The notes beneath the pieces are model-generated. The model searched no databases and was not told the DNA's origin. It worked only from the letters and a program-made list of their open reading frames with translations. Positions 1 to 11,700 of a stretch of 64,000 nt of DNA are shown here, one piece after another (the first letter of the stretch is position 1; every line of letters starts with the position of its first letter). The DNA is taken from the NCBI GenBank assembly GCA_003290165.1, contig QNQO01002080.1:62001-126000 (forward strand), given 5' to 3'. Source of the DNA: Berberis thunbergii (lineage: Eukaryota > Streptophyta > Magnoliopsida > Ranunculales > Berberidaceae). The position numbers and the translations under genes were made by a program.

Positions 1-250
1 ATTCAAATTGTGTTTATTAGATAACTCATAGTAATAAAACTTTCGTGTTTTGATAAACTTGAGAATCGGTCTCAGTTAAGGGTTTAAATTAGTCAAAAGT
101 TATCCTGTTTTGCATTTTTTTCGTTTTGAGTTTGGGTTTCCCTGTTATGCATATTTATTGGTGGTGTGAGAAAGCAAAAACAAAAAAAAAACACATTGTT
201 GGTGTGAGAGAGAGAATATGGTGGTGCGGTGTAGTCGTTGCCTACAATAT
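1..250. repeat. Right end of an R-family inverted-repeat element
   Basis: This matches the right-hand part of the complete R element at 2652-3304: the stretch with GAGAATCGGTCTCAG, then TTATTGGTGGTGTGAG, ending GTCGTTGCCTACAATAT. The left part lies outside the window. No coding potential is seen. Confidence 0.6.
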
Positions 251-268
251 GATTTGACAAATAATTAG

Positions 269-1437
269 AGACCACAAACAAACTTTACAAACAATGAAAT
301 GCATTAACTACAAAATAGAAAAAAAAAATCAGTTGCATTCACTTTTTTTTTTTTCCCTTCAGCTTGGAAAATTAATTGAAAATTTTAAAGTAAATTTTTT
401 TAAATACATTTAGATTTTTATTATTTGTATTTTTTTTCTCATATAAATTTTTGGTGAATTTTTTGTGTTCTCTATTAGTGTATAAAGGTGAGTTTTTGTA
501 GAGAATATGAAAAAAGAGAGTGAAAGCGAAAGCAAATTGGAATTCTTTTTTTTAATTAATTATTATTATTATTTTAGGATTCATAAAATAATTAATCTTA
601 ACTCTATATATTATTAAAACAATTCAATGATCGAGATTGCTACACCCCGTGACCCTGATTTACCTCGCAAATTCAAACACAGCATGTAGGACACACTTTG
701 ATCCCTCCCTACATTTTTTTTATATGGTTTAATCTCTGCTATCTTAAAATTGTGGATAAGTTAAAGAGCTTTGCTACAGAGCGAGGGAGGGAGCGAGGGA
801 AAGGGGCGAGGGATGGGTGGTAGCCACCCATCCGCCTCGAGATAAGCGCATCAGATTGGAGATGCGCGATGACGCTTATCTCGGGGCGGATGGGTGGCTA
901 CCACCCATCCCTCGCTCCCTCCCTCGTTCCCTCCCTCGACCCCTAGAATTTTCCTAAGTTAAAAGACTAAAGGGTCTCAAACATGTCTAAATTCAAATGT
1001 ACCCAAAAGTAAGTGTCAACGACAGTCGGTTTGGTTGTGGCTGTCAAAGAAAACTGGCGTGTTGGAAGGTTCAAGGATATTAATAAAAAGTCTTGTCATT
1101 TATTGTCAAAATATAGTGCAAACACACATTTAAAGATTTTGGAGCAAGTCTGGCAGTCTTATTTGCTGGTCTCTTTTCAATAATTTTTAAATTTTTAATA
1201 TTTTTTACTTCTCTTTTTTAAAATACAATTACAAACACCACTTATAAACATAGTGAAATTGTAAAAAAGTAAAATCAATGCCAAAAAATTGTTAGCAAAC
1301 AAAGATGGCTAAAATTGTTATAGTGATAATTGATGGACTTGTGAATGCTATGAAAAATGTGGAAAAAAAAAATTGTAAAGTATCTTCTAAAGAATGTTTT
1401 GACTGGAAAATGCTCAAAAGGCACATGCATTACAATA
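269..1437. repeat. Segmental-duplication block A, copy 1
   Basis: Closely matches 26954-27946, beginning AGAGACCACAAACAA and running through GATTCATAAAATAATTAATC and GGGTCTCAAACATGTCTAAA. A second, tandem copy of its right half lies at 2019-2640. The short ORFs inside are not conserved in frame between copies, so I call it non-coding. It carries a MULE-type MITE at 766-954 that copy 2 lacks. Confidence 0.7.
766..954. mobile_element. MULE-type foldback MITE with 9-bp TSD
   Basis: A 189-bp element flanked by perfect 9-bp direct repeats TAAGTTAAA (757-765 and 955-963). Its ends are GAGCTTTGCTACAG and CTAGAATTTTCC. The interior is a GC-rich hairpin of GAGGGA/TCCCTC runs around ATGGGTGG and CCACCCAT. 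The block A paralogue has one uninterrupted TAAGTTAAA at 27409-27417, the empty site. A 9-bp target duplication is typical of Mutator-like elements. Confidence 0.85.
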
Positions 1438-1999
1438 TAGGTGGGGATTACACCATATCACCATTTTCTCTCTCTTACACCACCTACGTTATTTTTTACA
1501 CCATCATATTTTCTCACACCACCTGTATAAACAAAAATTATTCATTTTTTCAGATATCCCGCAGTGTACTCTGCGAACATAAATTTTTTTGAACAGATTT
1601 ACTCGACTTTAGTAAAATGACTATAACTTGCTCATTTCAAAACATTTTCATGTGCTTCAAATTGTGTTTATAAGATAACTCAGAATACAACAACTTTTGT
1701 GTTTTGATCAACTTAGAATCGGTCTTGATCGAGCACATAAGTTGGCCAAAAGTCAGGAACATTATTCCGTTTTTATTTTTCGGACAAATTTGCACGACTT
1801 TAGTAAAATGATCATAACTTGCTCATTTCAAAACATTTTCAAGTGATTCAAATTGTGTTTATTAGATAACGCATAGTAATACAACTTTCGTGTTTTGATA
1901 AACTTGAGAATCGGTCTCAGTTAAGGGTTTAAATTGGTCGAAAGTTATCCTATTTTGCATTTTTTTCGTTTTGAGTTTGGATTTCTCTGTTATGCATTT
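1438..1999. repeat. R-family element, truncated at the right
   Basis: Starts with the family end TAGGTGGGGATTACACC after CAATA and shares the family interior (repeated AACTTGCTCATTTC and GAGAATCGGTCTCAG). The right terminus is replaced by a T-rich stretch that leads into the second block A copy. No coding capacity is seen. Confidence 0.55.
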
Positions 2000-2018
2000 T
2001 TTTTTTCTGTTACTTTTA

Positions 2019-2640
2019 GGATTCATAAAATAATTAATCTTAACTCTATATATTATTAAAACAATTCAATGATCGTGATTGCTAAACCCTGTGACCTTGA
2101 TTTTCCTCGCAAATTCGAACTTAGCATATAGGACACACTTTGATCCCTCCCTACATTTTTTTATCCAGTGACCCTGATTTACCTCGCAAATTCGAACTCA
2201 GCATATAGGACACACTTTGATCCCTCCCTACATTTTTTTATATGGTTTAATCTCTGCTATCTTAAAATTGTGGATAAGTTAAAGACTAAAGGGTCTCAAA
2301 CATGTCTAAATTCAAATGTATCCAAAAGTTAGTGTCAATGATAGTTGGTTTGGTTGTGGACGACAAAGAAAACTGGCCTGTGGGAAGGTTCAAGGATATT
2401 AATAAAAAGTCTTGTCATTTATTGTCAAAATACTCATACTGCAAACACTCATTTAAAGATTTTGGAGTAAGTCTGTGTGCCCAAAAAATACCAGCAAATA
2501 AGGCTGGCTAAAATTGTTATATAGTCTTATAGTGATAATTGATGGACTTGTAAGTGCTATGAAGAATGTGGAAAAAAATTGTAGAGTCTCTCTTAATCTT
2601 CTAAAGAATGTTTTGACTGGAAAATGCTCAAAAGGCACAT
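2019..2640. repeat. Second tandem copy of block A right half
   Basis: Repeats the 576-1430 sequence (GATTCATAAAATAATTAATC through GCTCAAAAGGCACATG). It has an internal direct repeat of about 80 bp (around 2100-2240, GACACACTTTGATCCCTCCC occurring twice) and a deletion relative to copy 1 near 2480. It leads into the R element at 2652. Confidence 0.65.
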
Positions 2641-2651
2641 GCATTACAATA

Positions 2652-3304
2652 TAGGTGGAGATTACACTGCATCATCATTTTCTCTCTCTCACATCATCTA
2701 CGTTCTTTCTCACACCATCATATTTTTTTACACCACCTATATAAACAAAAATTATCCATTTTTTAGATATCTCGCAGTGCATTCTGCGAACATAAATTTT
2801 TTCGGACAAATTTACTCGACTTTAGTAAAATGACTATAACTTGCTCATTTCAAAACATTTTCATGTGTTTCAAATTGTGTTTATTAGATAACTCAGAATA
2901 CTACAACTTTTGTGTTTTGATCAACTTAGAATCGGTCTTGATCGAGCACATAAGTTGGCCGAAAGTCAGGAACATTATCCTATTTTTATTTTTCGGACAA
3001 ATTTGCGCGACTTTAGTAAAATGACCATAACTTGCTCATTTCAAAACATTTTCAAGTGATTCAAGTTTTGTTTATTAGATAACTCATAGTAATACAACTT
3101 TCGTGTTTTGATGAACTTGAGAATCGGTCTCAGTTGAGGGTTTAAATTGGTCGAAAGTTATCATGTTTTACATTTTTTTTCCGTTTTGAGTTTGGATTTC
3201 TCTGTTATGCATATTTATTGGTAGTGTGAGAAAGCAAAAACAAAAAAAAAACACATTGGTGGTGAGAGAGAGAGAATATGGTGGTGCGGTGTAGTCGTTG
3301 CCTA
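2652..3304. mobile_element. R-family inverted-terminal-repeat element, complete
   Basis: A 653-bp element. The left end TAGGTGGAGATTACAC and the reverse complement of the right end, TAGGCAACGACTACACC, form imperfect inverted repeats that continue into CATATTCTCTCTC. CAATA flanks both sides (2647-2651 and 3305-3309). The duplicated locus at 27947-28166 holds a 220-bp internally deleted version at the same site. No transposase ORF is seen; it is a non-autonomous DNA element of uncertain superfamily. Confidence 0.6.
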
Positions 3305-3325
3305 CAATATAATTATAGATAAAAG

Positions 3326-4093
3326 TAGGGGTGGGCATCCCATCCTGCAATCCCGTTCCGTCCCGATTTTTTCGGGTCTTAATGGGATTGAATAATTTCA
3401 TCCCGATCTCATCCCGTCCCGATATAGAATGGGATGAGATGGGATGGGATGGGATGAAGATTTTCAATCCCGTCCCGTCCTGAGCTAATTTTTTAATATT
3501 TATTATTTATTTTAGGATTGCAATATTAGTGTAATTGAAGAAAAATGAATTTAGTTGAAATCAGTATAATTGATATTAGTCTATATCTGCAACTACTTGA
3601 TATTGGTTTATTTCTATAATTCTAAATGAATTATTTAATTGCAAATTCTTTAAAACTCAAAATGTGATTGATAACTACATTGGAGAGTTTTATTTCGTTT
3701 CAAGACAATGAATTTAATGACTATTTTTTTTAAAGCAATAATGAAACATTCTTCTTAGCACCCCAAATCTACTCATCCTTTTGTTCACTATTCGAAACAG
3801 TAGAGCAGGTCCACCATTGTCATTATATTGTCCACCTCTTAGTCATTCAAAACTCTGCAGAAATCTTAATTACAAGGTGAATTTCAGCTATCATTTATGG
3901 TAGTTTATTATGATGTTGCATACTCAATCTAAGACTATCATTTATGTGTAGTTCTACGAATTGCCTTTGCCTATTTTCAACTAAGCAAATTGGGTCTTGG
4001 ATAAGCAGTAATTTGTCAAAAAATGAGAGCACGCTGATCCCGTATGAACGGGATGGGTCTATCTCGTCCCATCCCGTCCCGTGCCCACCCCTA
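3326..4093. mobile_element. Non-autonomous hAT element 1 with perfect 8-bp TSD
   Basis: A 768-bp element with terminal inverted repeats TAGGGGTGGGCA / TGCCCACCCCTA and a perfect 8-bp target duplication GATAAAAG (3318-3325, 4094-4101). The subtermini are rich in CGGGAC/GTCCCG words. The duplicated locus shows the empty site as a single GATAAAAG at 28180-28187. No transposase is encoded. TIR sequence and TSD length fit hAT. Confidence 0.9.
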
Positions 4094-4114
4094 GATAAAA
4101 GTTGTAAGAAAATG

Positions 4115-4292
4115 TGTTGTGAGGCTAGGGAACTAGGTTTTGTAATTAGGTTTCGCAACTAGGATGATATGACATCATCATAGGAGGTTTTTACAACTTC
4201 GAGATACATATAAGCACTTTGGAAATTTCATCATTATTTTAAGATCACGTTATGTCACCCTGATTGCAAAAACCTAATTTCCTAGTATTTTT
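4115..4292. mobile_element. M-family MITE copy 1
   Basis: About 175 bp with inverted ends of the form GGCTAGGGAACTAGGTTTTG and AACCTAATTTCCTAGTATTT. The interior carries GATGATATGACATCATC and AAGATCACG. At least seven other copies lie in this window. The related flank at about 7235-7260 reads without it, so this is an insertion. No ORF. Confidence 0.75.
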
Positions 4293-4379
4293 GTGAAAAT
4301 TTAGTAAGATAACCATAAAATAAACCAACAAAATTTACAGACAACACTATAATGCAATGTGAAATTGTGAATGTCTAAA

Positions 4380-4557
4380 GTGAGGCTAGGGAATCAAGTT
4401 TTGCAACCAGAATGATGTGGCATCATCAGATAAGTTTTTTACAACCTTGAGATACACATAAATATTTTCGAGATTTCATCGTTCTTTCAAGATCATGCCA
4501 TATCACATTGATTGCAAAACCTAATTACAAAAACCTGATTTTCTAGTATTTCCAAAA
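4380..4557. mobile_element. M-family MITE copy 2
   Basis: A 178-bp insertion relative to 7335-7345. Left and right flanks TGTCTAAA (4372-4379) and TGTGTAAA (4558-4565) form an imperfect 8-bp duplication, which suggests a hAT-like origin. Ends are GTGAGGCTAGGG and CTAGTATTTCC. Confidence 0.75.
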
Positions 4558-4978
4558 TGTGTAAACTATGGCAACAACACTCATATTGGTGTCTTGGCTT
4601 GTCTTCCTCGTCCTCCTTTCTCATTCTTCGCATGCACCCATTCTTTCAAAACACATTGAACAATTTATACAAAAGTAACAAGCCAGCATTTTCTATTCAC
4701 TGAATTTATATTGCAGTTGATAAGGGATTCGATTGAACATATCATTTGTTGGAGGATTATTTAAAATCTAAAGTTAACTTTCAAAGTGGTTATCGAGGTA
4801 AGATAGTTCACACACTTCTATATTTGCCTATGAACCAAAATATATCCTTTTAAACAACAATCTATCTTTGCATAAATCAATGCTACAATGAGATTATGAG
4901 AATTCAATTACATCATTTAATTTTCTTTCCTACTTAAATTGGAACTTTTTAATGGGGATTGTGGTGGTGATTGAGATA

Positions 4979-5116
4979 TCGAAACTACTAGGAAGTCAAG
5001 TTTTTGTAATCAGGATGACGTGGCATGATCTTGAAAGAATGATAAAATCTCCAAAGTGTTTATAAGTATCTTGAGGTTGTAAAAAACTCCTCAGATGATG
5101 CCACATCATCCTAGTG
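4979..5116. mobile_element. M-family MITE copy 3, opposite orientation, truncated
   Basis: Begins ACTACTAGGAAGTCAAG and ends CACATCATCCTAG, so the terminal AAAACCTG arm is missing. The uninterrupted paralogue reads GAGATATGGTAGAAAAATG near 7880, showing where it inserted. Confidence 0.65.
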
Positions 5117-5510
5117 GTAGAAAAATGCTCTTCATTCGGCCTTCAGACAAGTATGATGCTCATATCAACACTGTATTAACTTTTGATTAATATAACTAAC
5201 CCATAAGAATTTGAAGTTTGAATTTTACATATCTTAACTACCTAACCTTTCAACCTAACCACGATATGGTCTTGATTTAAGCATATTTTTCATTAAAAAT
5301 TTCCTTTTTTAACTAAGAACTATAAAACTTTATTTAAAAAAAAAAAAAAAAAATAAGAACTATAATAAAAACATGAGAATTGTTTTTGTCTTTGAAGGTG
5401 GATATTTTTTTCCTACTCAAACTCGACTTTCATAGCTTGAAACATGAAAGGAGTGATGGAAAATTAGGTGAGTTTGAGTAGGGAGAAAACTAGGCTGAAA
5501 ATTAGGTGAA

Positions 5511-5810
5511 CAAATAAAAATTAAGAAAAAATATACAATACTAAAAATATATAAATATCGCCATTGTTGTTTCAGATAGGAATACTCACCACTATACTAC
5601 AACAACCTAGATGATGGATTTCCCACTTGATAAAACTAGACTGATGATACAAAATATAATATGTATTACAAATATCAGTGTCAACTTAAAACCATTTATT
5701 TGATCAATTTAACAACAATTACAAGATCATACTTTCTAACTGTGTGGAACTCAACCAATTAATCATTTTTTTTTTGTTAAAAGCATATATAGTAGATATA
5801 TTAATAATTA
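5511..5810. other. AT-rich spacer, nothing recognised
   Basis: About 300 bp with homopolymer A and T runs and no open frame, repeat ends or RNA signature that I can support. Confidence 0.5.
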
Positions 5811-5814
5811 TGGT

Positions 5815-6960
5815 TACGACACTGTTGTCTTGTTGTAGCAGCTAAGTTATGAGTCTCAAAGTTGAGGTCTCTATTAATAAAATTACATATCCAAGAGCTA
5901 TGAATAGAGAGAATTTGAATACTGTTAAGTAAACGCCACATCCAAAACATGGTGGTCTCCGACTTCTGCTGTTATTCTTGCAACTTGGTTTGAAGTGTCC
6001 CAAAGTCGCCCAAAAGAAGCCCAACCCTCCATTCCTAGCCTGGATAAGCAAAAGGACTACCTCCACAGCGTTGCATTCCGCCATAGTGACGTTCATCACC
6101 TTTCCTGAGATGGGGTCTGCTAGTACCACGAACGTTCACTGCCAGTACCCCTAATGCTCCCTGTTTAGAGTCCTCATAGAAGCTAGCATCAAAAGTGACA
6201 ATGATTGTCTGGATCTAAAGTAAGGGGAATGGGTCTAAGTTGAATAGATCTAAAGTTTATCCTATGGTGTCTAGCTGGCCATACTTGGGTCTGGATCAAC
6301 TCTATTCTGGTAGTTTCCGCTCTATACGAGGACAAATAGAAGCATTGGGTTCCACCCAAGCAATGGAAGGAACCGGTCAACTTTCAATTATCGTTGTTTC
6401 CAGGATACGATGAATGAAAACAAGCCTCTTGGGATCTAGAAAATCAGGGGAACCAGAGGGATATGGGCTGGTGAGGTATTTGGAGAACCATTGATTTTGC
6501 CATGCAGTCCAAGTGTGATGAAAAGAACATTTGAGTGCAGATTTTTCCTTTGTGGAAAATTATTTTATTGCGTATCTGTCAAATAGTATGGAGGATAGCA
6601 GTGAATTGAGAAAGCATTTCATCTCGAACCTCCGAGTGGGCGTTTGCGGTGTTCCACATAAAGGTAAAAAGTTGTGAGATAGAAGGTGGATTAAAATTGG
6701 CCTTGCGTCAATCAATAGGCAAGTGGGAGAGGTGCCAAAAAAGTCTATTGTTGACCAGGCAGAGGAAGAAAATATGGGTGACATCCTTTGTGTGCTCCTG
6801 GTAAAAGATATAACAATCATCAATGGGTGTGTGCTGCCTGACCAAGTTGGTCATGGTGGAGAGAATGTTCTGAGTGATTTTCCAGATAAAGAAAATGGTG
6901 GTGGTAGGGGCTTTAATTCTCCATAATTGTCTGAATTGTTTAGCATACATGTGGGACTTG
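5815..6960 (-). pseudogene. LINE-type reverse-transcriptase tail (zf-RVT and RNase H), decayed
   Basis: Reading leftwards on the minus strand, 6708-6950 encodes a recognisable zf-RVT segment: F-x-W-K, then TNLVRQHTPID, then a Cys/His spacing degraded to YIFYQEHTKDVTHIFFLC. Further frames follow with AWQNQWFSKY and DPKRLVFIHR. Near 6200-6150 comes an RNase H-like start, IIVTFDASFYEDSKQGALG, and then an AECNAVE helix near 6075. These are the order and motifs of the C-terminal part of plant LINE ORF2 or a related RVT_3 protein. The frame changes at least twice and several stops interrupt it. No upstream reverse transcriptase core is seen in the window. It has no equivalent beside SnRK2 copy 2. 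Confidence 0.7.
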
Positions 6961-7034
6961 AATTGGAACTTTCCATTTGATCATTGGCCAAGGCCTTAGT
7001 AGCGCTTTTAACTTAAAATAGGCTTTTTTTTTTT

Positions 7035-7175
7035 TTTTTAAATGTACCGAAAAGTTAGTGTCAATGACAATTGGTTTTGGTTGTTTATGACAAAGAAAAC
7101 TGGGCGTGTGAGAAGGTTCAAAAAAATTGGGACAGGTTCGAGATTGGGATCGCGGGATGGAATGCCCACCCCTAA
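7035..7175. repeat. Chimeric scrap: block A fragment joined to a hAT end
   Basis: 7040-7120 resembles block A (AAAAGTTAGTGTCAATGAC, GACAAAGAAAACTGG). It is joined to CGCGGGATGG...ATGCCCACCCCTA, the right terminus of the hAT family at 3326 and 37323. No left terminus or TSD partner is present. Confidence 0.6.
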
Positions 7176-7264
7176 TCAAAAGTCCCATGCATTACAAATT
7201 TACAATATACTTCTGGAGAAAAGGCTTAAGAAAATGTGTTGTCGGTTAATATTGAAAAATTAGT

Positions 7265-8290
7265 AAAGATAACCATAGGATAAACCAACAAAATATTTAC
7301 AAAATTTACAGACAACACTATAATGCAATGTGAATGTCTAAACCATGTTAACAACACTCACATTAGTGCCCTCGCTTGTCTTCGTCGTCCTCCTCTTCCT
7401 TTCTCATTCTTAGCATGCACCCATCCTTTTTCCAAACATATTGAACAATTTGTACAAAAATAGCAACCCGACATTTTTCATTCCCCAAGTTTTTTACTAC
7501 TTTGAGATACACAAACATTTTGAGTTTTTCATCATTCTTTCAAGATCACGCCACATTACTCTGGTTGCAAAAACCTGATTTCCTAGTATTTTCAAAATTT
7601 ATATTGCAGTTGATAAGGGATTGGAACATATCATTTGTTGAAGGTTTGTTTAAAAAAAAATTTCAAAGTTGAACTTTCCAAGTGGTTGTTGAGGTAAGAT
7701 AGTTCGCACACTTCTGTGTTTTCCTATGAACCAAAATATATCCTTTTAAACAACTATCTATCTTTGCCTAAATCAATGCTACAATGAGATTATGAGGATT
7801 CAATTAAATCATTTAATTTTCTTTCCGACTTAAATTTGAACTTTTTAATGGGGATTATGGTGGTGATGGAGATATGGTAGAAAAATGTTCTTCACTTAGA
7901 CCCTCAGACAAATATGATGCTTATATCAACACTAATGACAATTGATTAAGATAAATAAGACTAACCCATAAGAATTTGAAGTTTGAATTTACATATCTTA
8001 ACTACCTAACCCTTCCAACCTAACCAAGATGGTCTTGATTTAAGTATATTTTTCATTAAAAGTTTCTTTTTTTCAACTAAGAACTATAATAACTTTGTAA
8101 TTTATTCCATGCAAATGAGAATGAAAAACATGAGATAGGGAAATGAGGTGACTTTTTTGGTTTCTGTCTTTAAAGGTGGATATTTTTCTCCTACTCAAAC
8201 TTGATTTCCATAACTTGAAGCATGAAAGGAGTGCTGGAGAATTAGGTGAGTTTGAGTAGGGAGAAAACTAGACTAAAAATTAGGTGGATG
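7265..8290 (-). repeat. 3' flank of SnRK2 copy 1 (repeated three times in the window)
   Basis: From about 7465 it is nearly the same as 28890-29715, and it is more divergently repeated at 4300-5510. It contains a remnant of an M-family MITE near 7500-7600. It is non-coding and presumably lies downstream of the SnRK2 polyadenylation region. Confidence 0.7.
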
Positions 8291-8772
8291 AGGACATTAC
8301 TGCAAGAGAAAATAATGTGCAAGACTCAACTGACATAAAAACTGTCTGGGTGATCATGTATTTGAGAGTGCAAGTATACCCAATTATAGGTGTAAAACCA
8401 AAACAGCAGTCGAGCACAACAACAACGACGACAACATTACTAAGAGCACATAAATAAAACCTAAACAACAAGGGAGGAAGGAGTATATTGTCAGTCGCTG
8501 AAGTTCGGAATCTTGGAACCCCTTCCCCATGGAAGCAGTAAAACATAAAGCCTCCCAAGTCCCAAACAGACAGACTGGTCAAAGGTGTGTATTATAAACA
8601 TGGCACACTTCAACAGGAGGATTGACAGTAGTCAATCGAATGGTGACCAAATCAACCTATCGACAATTTGTTGAGCAGCTTTGATCTCTCTCTAATCTTC
8701 TCAAGTAGCACGTCCCATAGCATAAACATCTAGCAGAAAGTAGACCTTTAAGACTTGAGACCCATGGATTCA
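8291..8772 (-). other. Probable SnRK2 copy 1 3' UTR
   Basis: Lies directly after the stop codon (minus strand) and is almost identical to 29716-30198. The ORF on this stretch has no recognisable domain and is best read as untranslated sequence with a GTTGTCGTCGTTGTTG repeat. Confidence 0.5.
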
Positions 8773-11700
8773 TCACATTGCAAAGATTACTTCGCCACTA
8801 CTATCAACATCAAGATCAGGATCAGTCTCTAAGTCCTCCATGTCGTCATCAAAGTCCAGGAATTGATTGATGCGAGTGCCGGCAGCAGGAATGGTTGCCT
8901 CCATTATGATCTGCATTATTTCATCAACGCTCTGCATTGGCTGATCTGCTTCTTCAAATTGGTTGCTCATTGTGGGATCATCCATTAAATCCGCAGGAAG
9001 GTTCTTTAGAAACCACTCATGGTTACGAATTTCAGGAATTGATATCCTCTGTAACATGAAAATCGAAAGAAATGAATTTCATTCCACAAAAGCCCTATCT
9101 AAATCATTTGTAGAAGAGGTGGAAATATTATAATCTTACAGGTTCTGTGCAAAAGTACAAAGACAATGTACAATATACCGTGGGTTAATATATTAGAAAT
9201 TTTTTGCAAATTGAGAAGTAATGAAAGTGCAATATTCAGGATCTTATTTCTTAGCAGAGAGTTCTATTGAGGCCCCATTTTTTTTAACCGCATTATCTCC
9301 TTAACAAATGAAGGTAAAGAATTCAAATTATATAGTATATTGTCAACTGAAGAGGCGGGACAGTTACATTGAAGAAGTTGATTGAGCATCGAGTCATGGA
9401 GACTGATCTACTCTAGCATTTTATGCTTAATGTTTGAATTATGAGATTGGTATTTTCAATATGCTCCTCGTTTTTCTAAAAGCCTTGCTCATAACTTGGC
9501 TAAGTCTAGTGTTTGATCCACATATATATAACAAACATCAGTTAAATAATAAAATGCAAAACACATTACTAACCATGGACGGGTTGGCAACGAATATCCT
9601 AGAGATAAGGTGACGGCATTCAGGAGTTATATGAACAGAATCTGGAATTGAATACTGGACACTCAAAATTCGCTGCAAGAAACAGAGAACTTCCTTGAGT
9701 AAATTAATCAAATAACCTATTGCAATAAAGAAATATTTATTTGACAGCAAACCTGTATTGTCTTTTTAAAGTTCTTGGGCTCCTCGGGATCCTCAAAAGG
9801 GTAAGCACCCACCAACATGACATACAGAGTTACGCCACATGACCAAACATCCGCAATCTGAATAAATATGACACGATAAGTAGAAAGTTAGCAGAATGAA
9901 AAGTATCCAACATGTCCACAGAATATAATAGGAAGCATACTTAGTTTGCAATCAACTAATTGCTTCCAACACATGAATCTCGTCTTTGGGAGATGTGGCA
10001 AGGAAGAGGCGAAGAAAGTAATATCGAAAGTATTATGTGGATAACTATGTAATATGTATAAGTTAAAGCAGAACAAAGAACCTCTTAGCCCAATAAGCTA
10101 ATGTTCCAGAAAGTTATGGCTTCAATATTACACTCAAGCACTAGGCCTAGACATATAAAACTAATCCAACAAATGTAGACAACTGGTCAGAGAAGAAGAA
10201 TTTTCATTAGTCCATCATTTACATTTCTCCCCTCAACGAACTAGATAAATTCATTACAATAACTTAATCCTCCCTACATAGTATTTGTCATTAGAGATTT
10301 CTTCGATTTGATATTTATTTTTTCTACATTTTTTAATCTTTATTCTTTCCCTTTTCTTTCTTTCTAAAAAACATAAAAAGATCAAGTATTACTTATCTCT
10401 CAATTTGAATGTGAGTGTTGTTGTTATGTTTTGGGCTTAACCTCTATCTTAATATATATTAAGATAAAGATCAAGGTTGTGTGAAAAGGATGAATAAATG
10501 TCGGTTAACCGGGCTCACCCAGTCCAGGCTCGGTCCCAGAAAATTCAATTTTTATAGTCCGGTCCGCTCTTCGATTTTGGCTATTCAGGTCGGTTAACCA
10601 GACTGGCCCAGCCCTAGAAATTGGGTTAAAAATTCTTAGCCAAGGAGCCTCAAGGAAGGCGTGTTAATAGGTCAGTAAAACTGATCCCAACATGGGCACT
10701 GATCCACAAACTGTAGAGGATATGCCTACAGGGCTACACCACACCCAAGAGTTAAACCTCCTTTGAAGGGATGTCCTTGCTCCAACCAACAGGATAGAGA
10801 AGTTTCTACATGCCTACCATGGTCACTTTGCTATAATATAAGACTCAAACAAAGAAATGCACATCATCTGACCACTTCCATTTCCATTACGTAATTTAAC
10901 TCCATCATCCTCACTAGTTCCACTAATTATGTTGTTCAAATCACTCCACATCATGAAGAAAACAGTGCTTAATATCTATCAGACTATCACAGTTTCTCCA
11001 AGGAAATTGTTTAAAATAACCATCTAACAATGGAGACCTAATGGCTTAATTATAATAGAAAAAATACTTATGGCCTAAATCACTCTAAAACCGAAATTAA
11101 AATAAAATAAAGAATTTAATGATTACATAAAATTATAGTAACAGTTTTCGGTCTGCATGTACATTCAAATGTAAGTGCCTGCCAATGTTCCTTTTACACA
11201 AATAAAGTAATCATCTTAAACAAGAGTGCACTTTTCAACTAAAACATACTTGAGCTTGGGGATCAAGTTTATAAGCGAACGTACAGGAGAATGTGTACTT
11301 AGAATGTAAGAGACAATCTTACCTTTCCATCGTATTCCTTCTTGAGTAATACCTCTGGAGCAATATATGCAGGTGTCCCAACAGTAGATTTTGGTTGTGA
11401 ATGCAGCACAGATGACTACAACCATGAGACAGGTTGAAATAATACAGGCATAAGATAATACAGTCATGTTACTTAACTCTAATAAACAGATGTCAAGATG
11501 TTCTCATATGAAAAAGAAATTAACTAAATGTACAAAAATAAAATTGAAAAGTATAAGATGACCGCGTTCACAAGTCAACCAATGTCGTCCACACACACAA
11601 ACAAACAAAAAAATTGTTAGCCAATGCATAAACATAATGAACTAGATGGACAAAATGAGGCTAGAACCAGAGATTTTATAATAGGTGAATATATTTATAG

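Larger units (their letters stand above)
4300..5510 (-). repeat. Third copy of the SnRK2 3' flank, without the gene
   Basis: Matches 7265-8290 and (from about 4690) 29030-29715, the sequences downstream of the two SnRK2 copies. Shared landmarks are GCAGTTGATAAGGGATT, GAACCAAAATATATCC and GAGTTTGAGTAGGGAGAAAAC. M-family MITEs interrupt it at 4380-4557 and 4979-5116. Homology ends near 5510, before any SnRK2 exon. It is either a flank-only duplication or what remains of a third gene copy. Strand is given relative to the gene. Confidence 0.7.

Noticed and set aside
1305..3024. Small plus-strand ORFs recurring in several places (also 28198-28629)
   Set aside because: They recur because the R element is repeated; frames are not conserved and no domain is present.
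10495..10625. TCGGTTAACC-rich stretch in a SnRK2 intron as a possible hAT insertion
   Set aside because: Present in both gene copies, with no clean TIR or TSD found; too degenerate to call.
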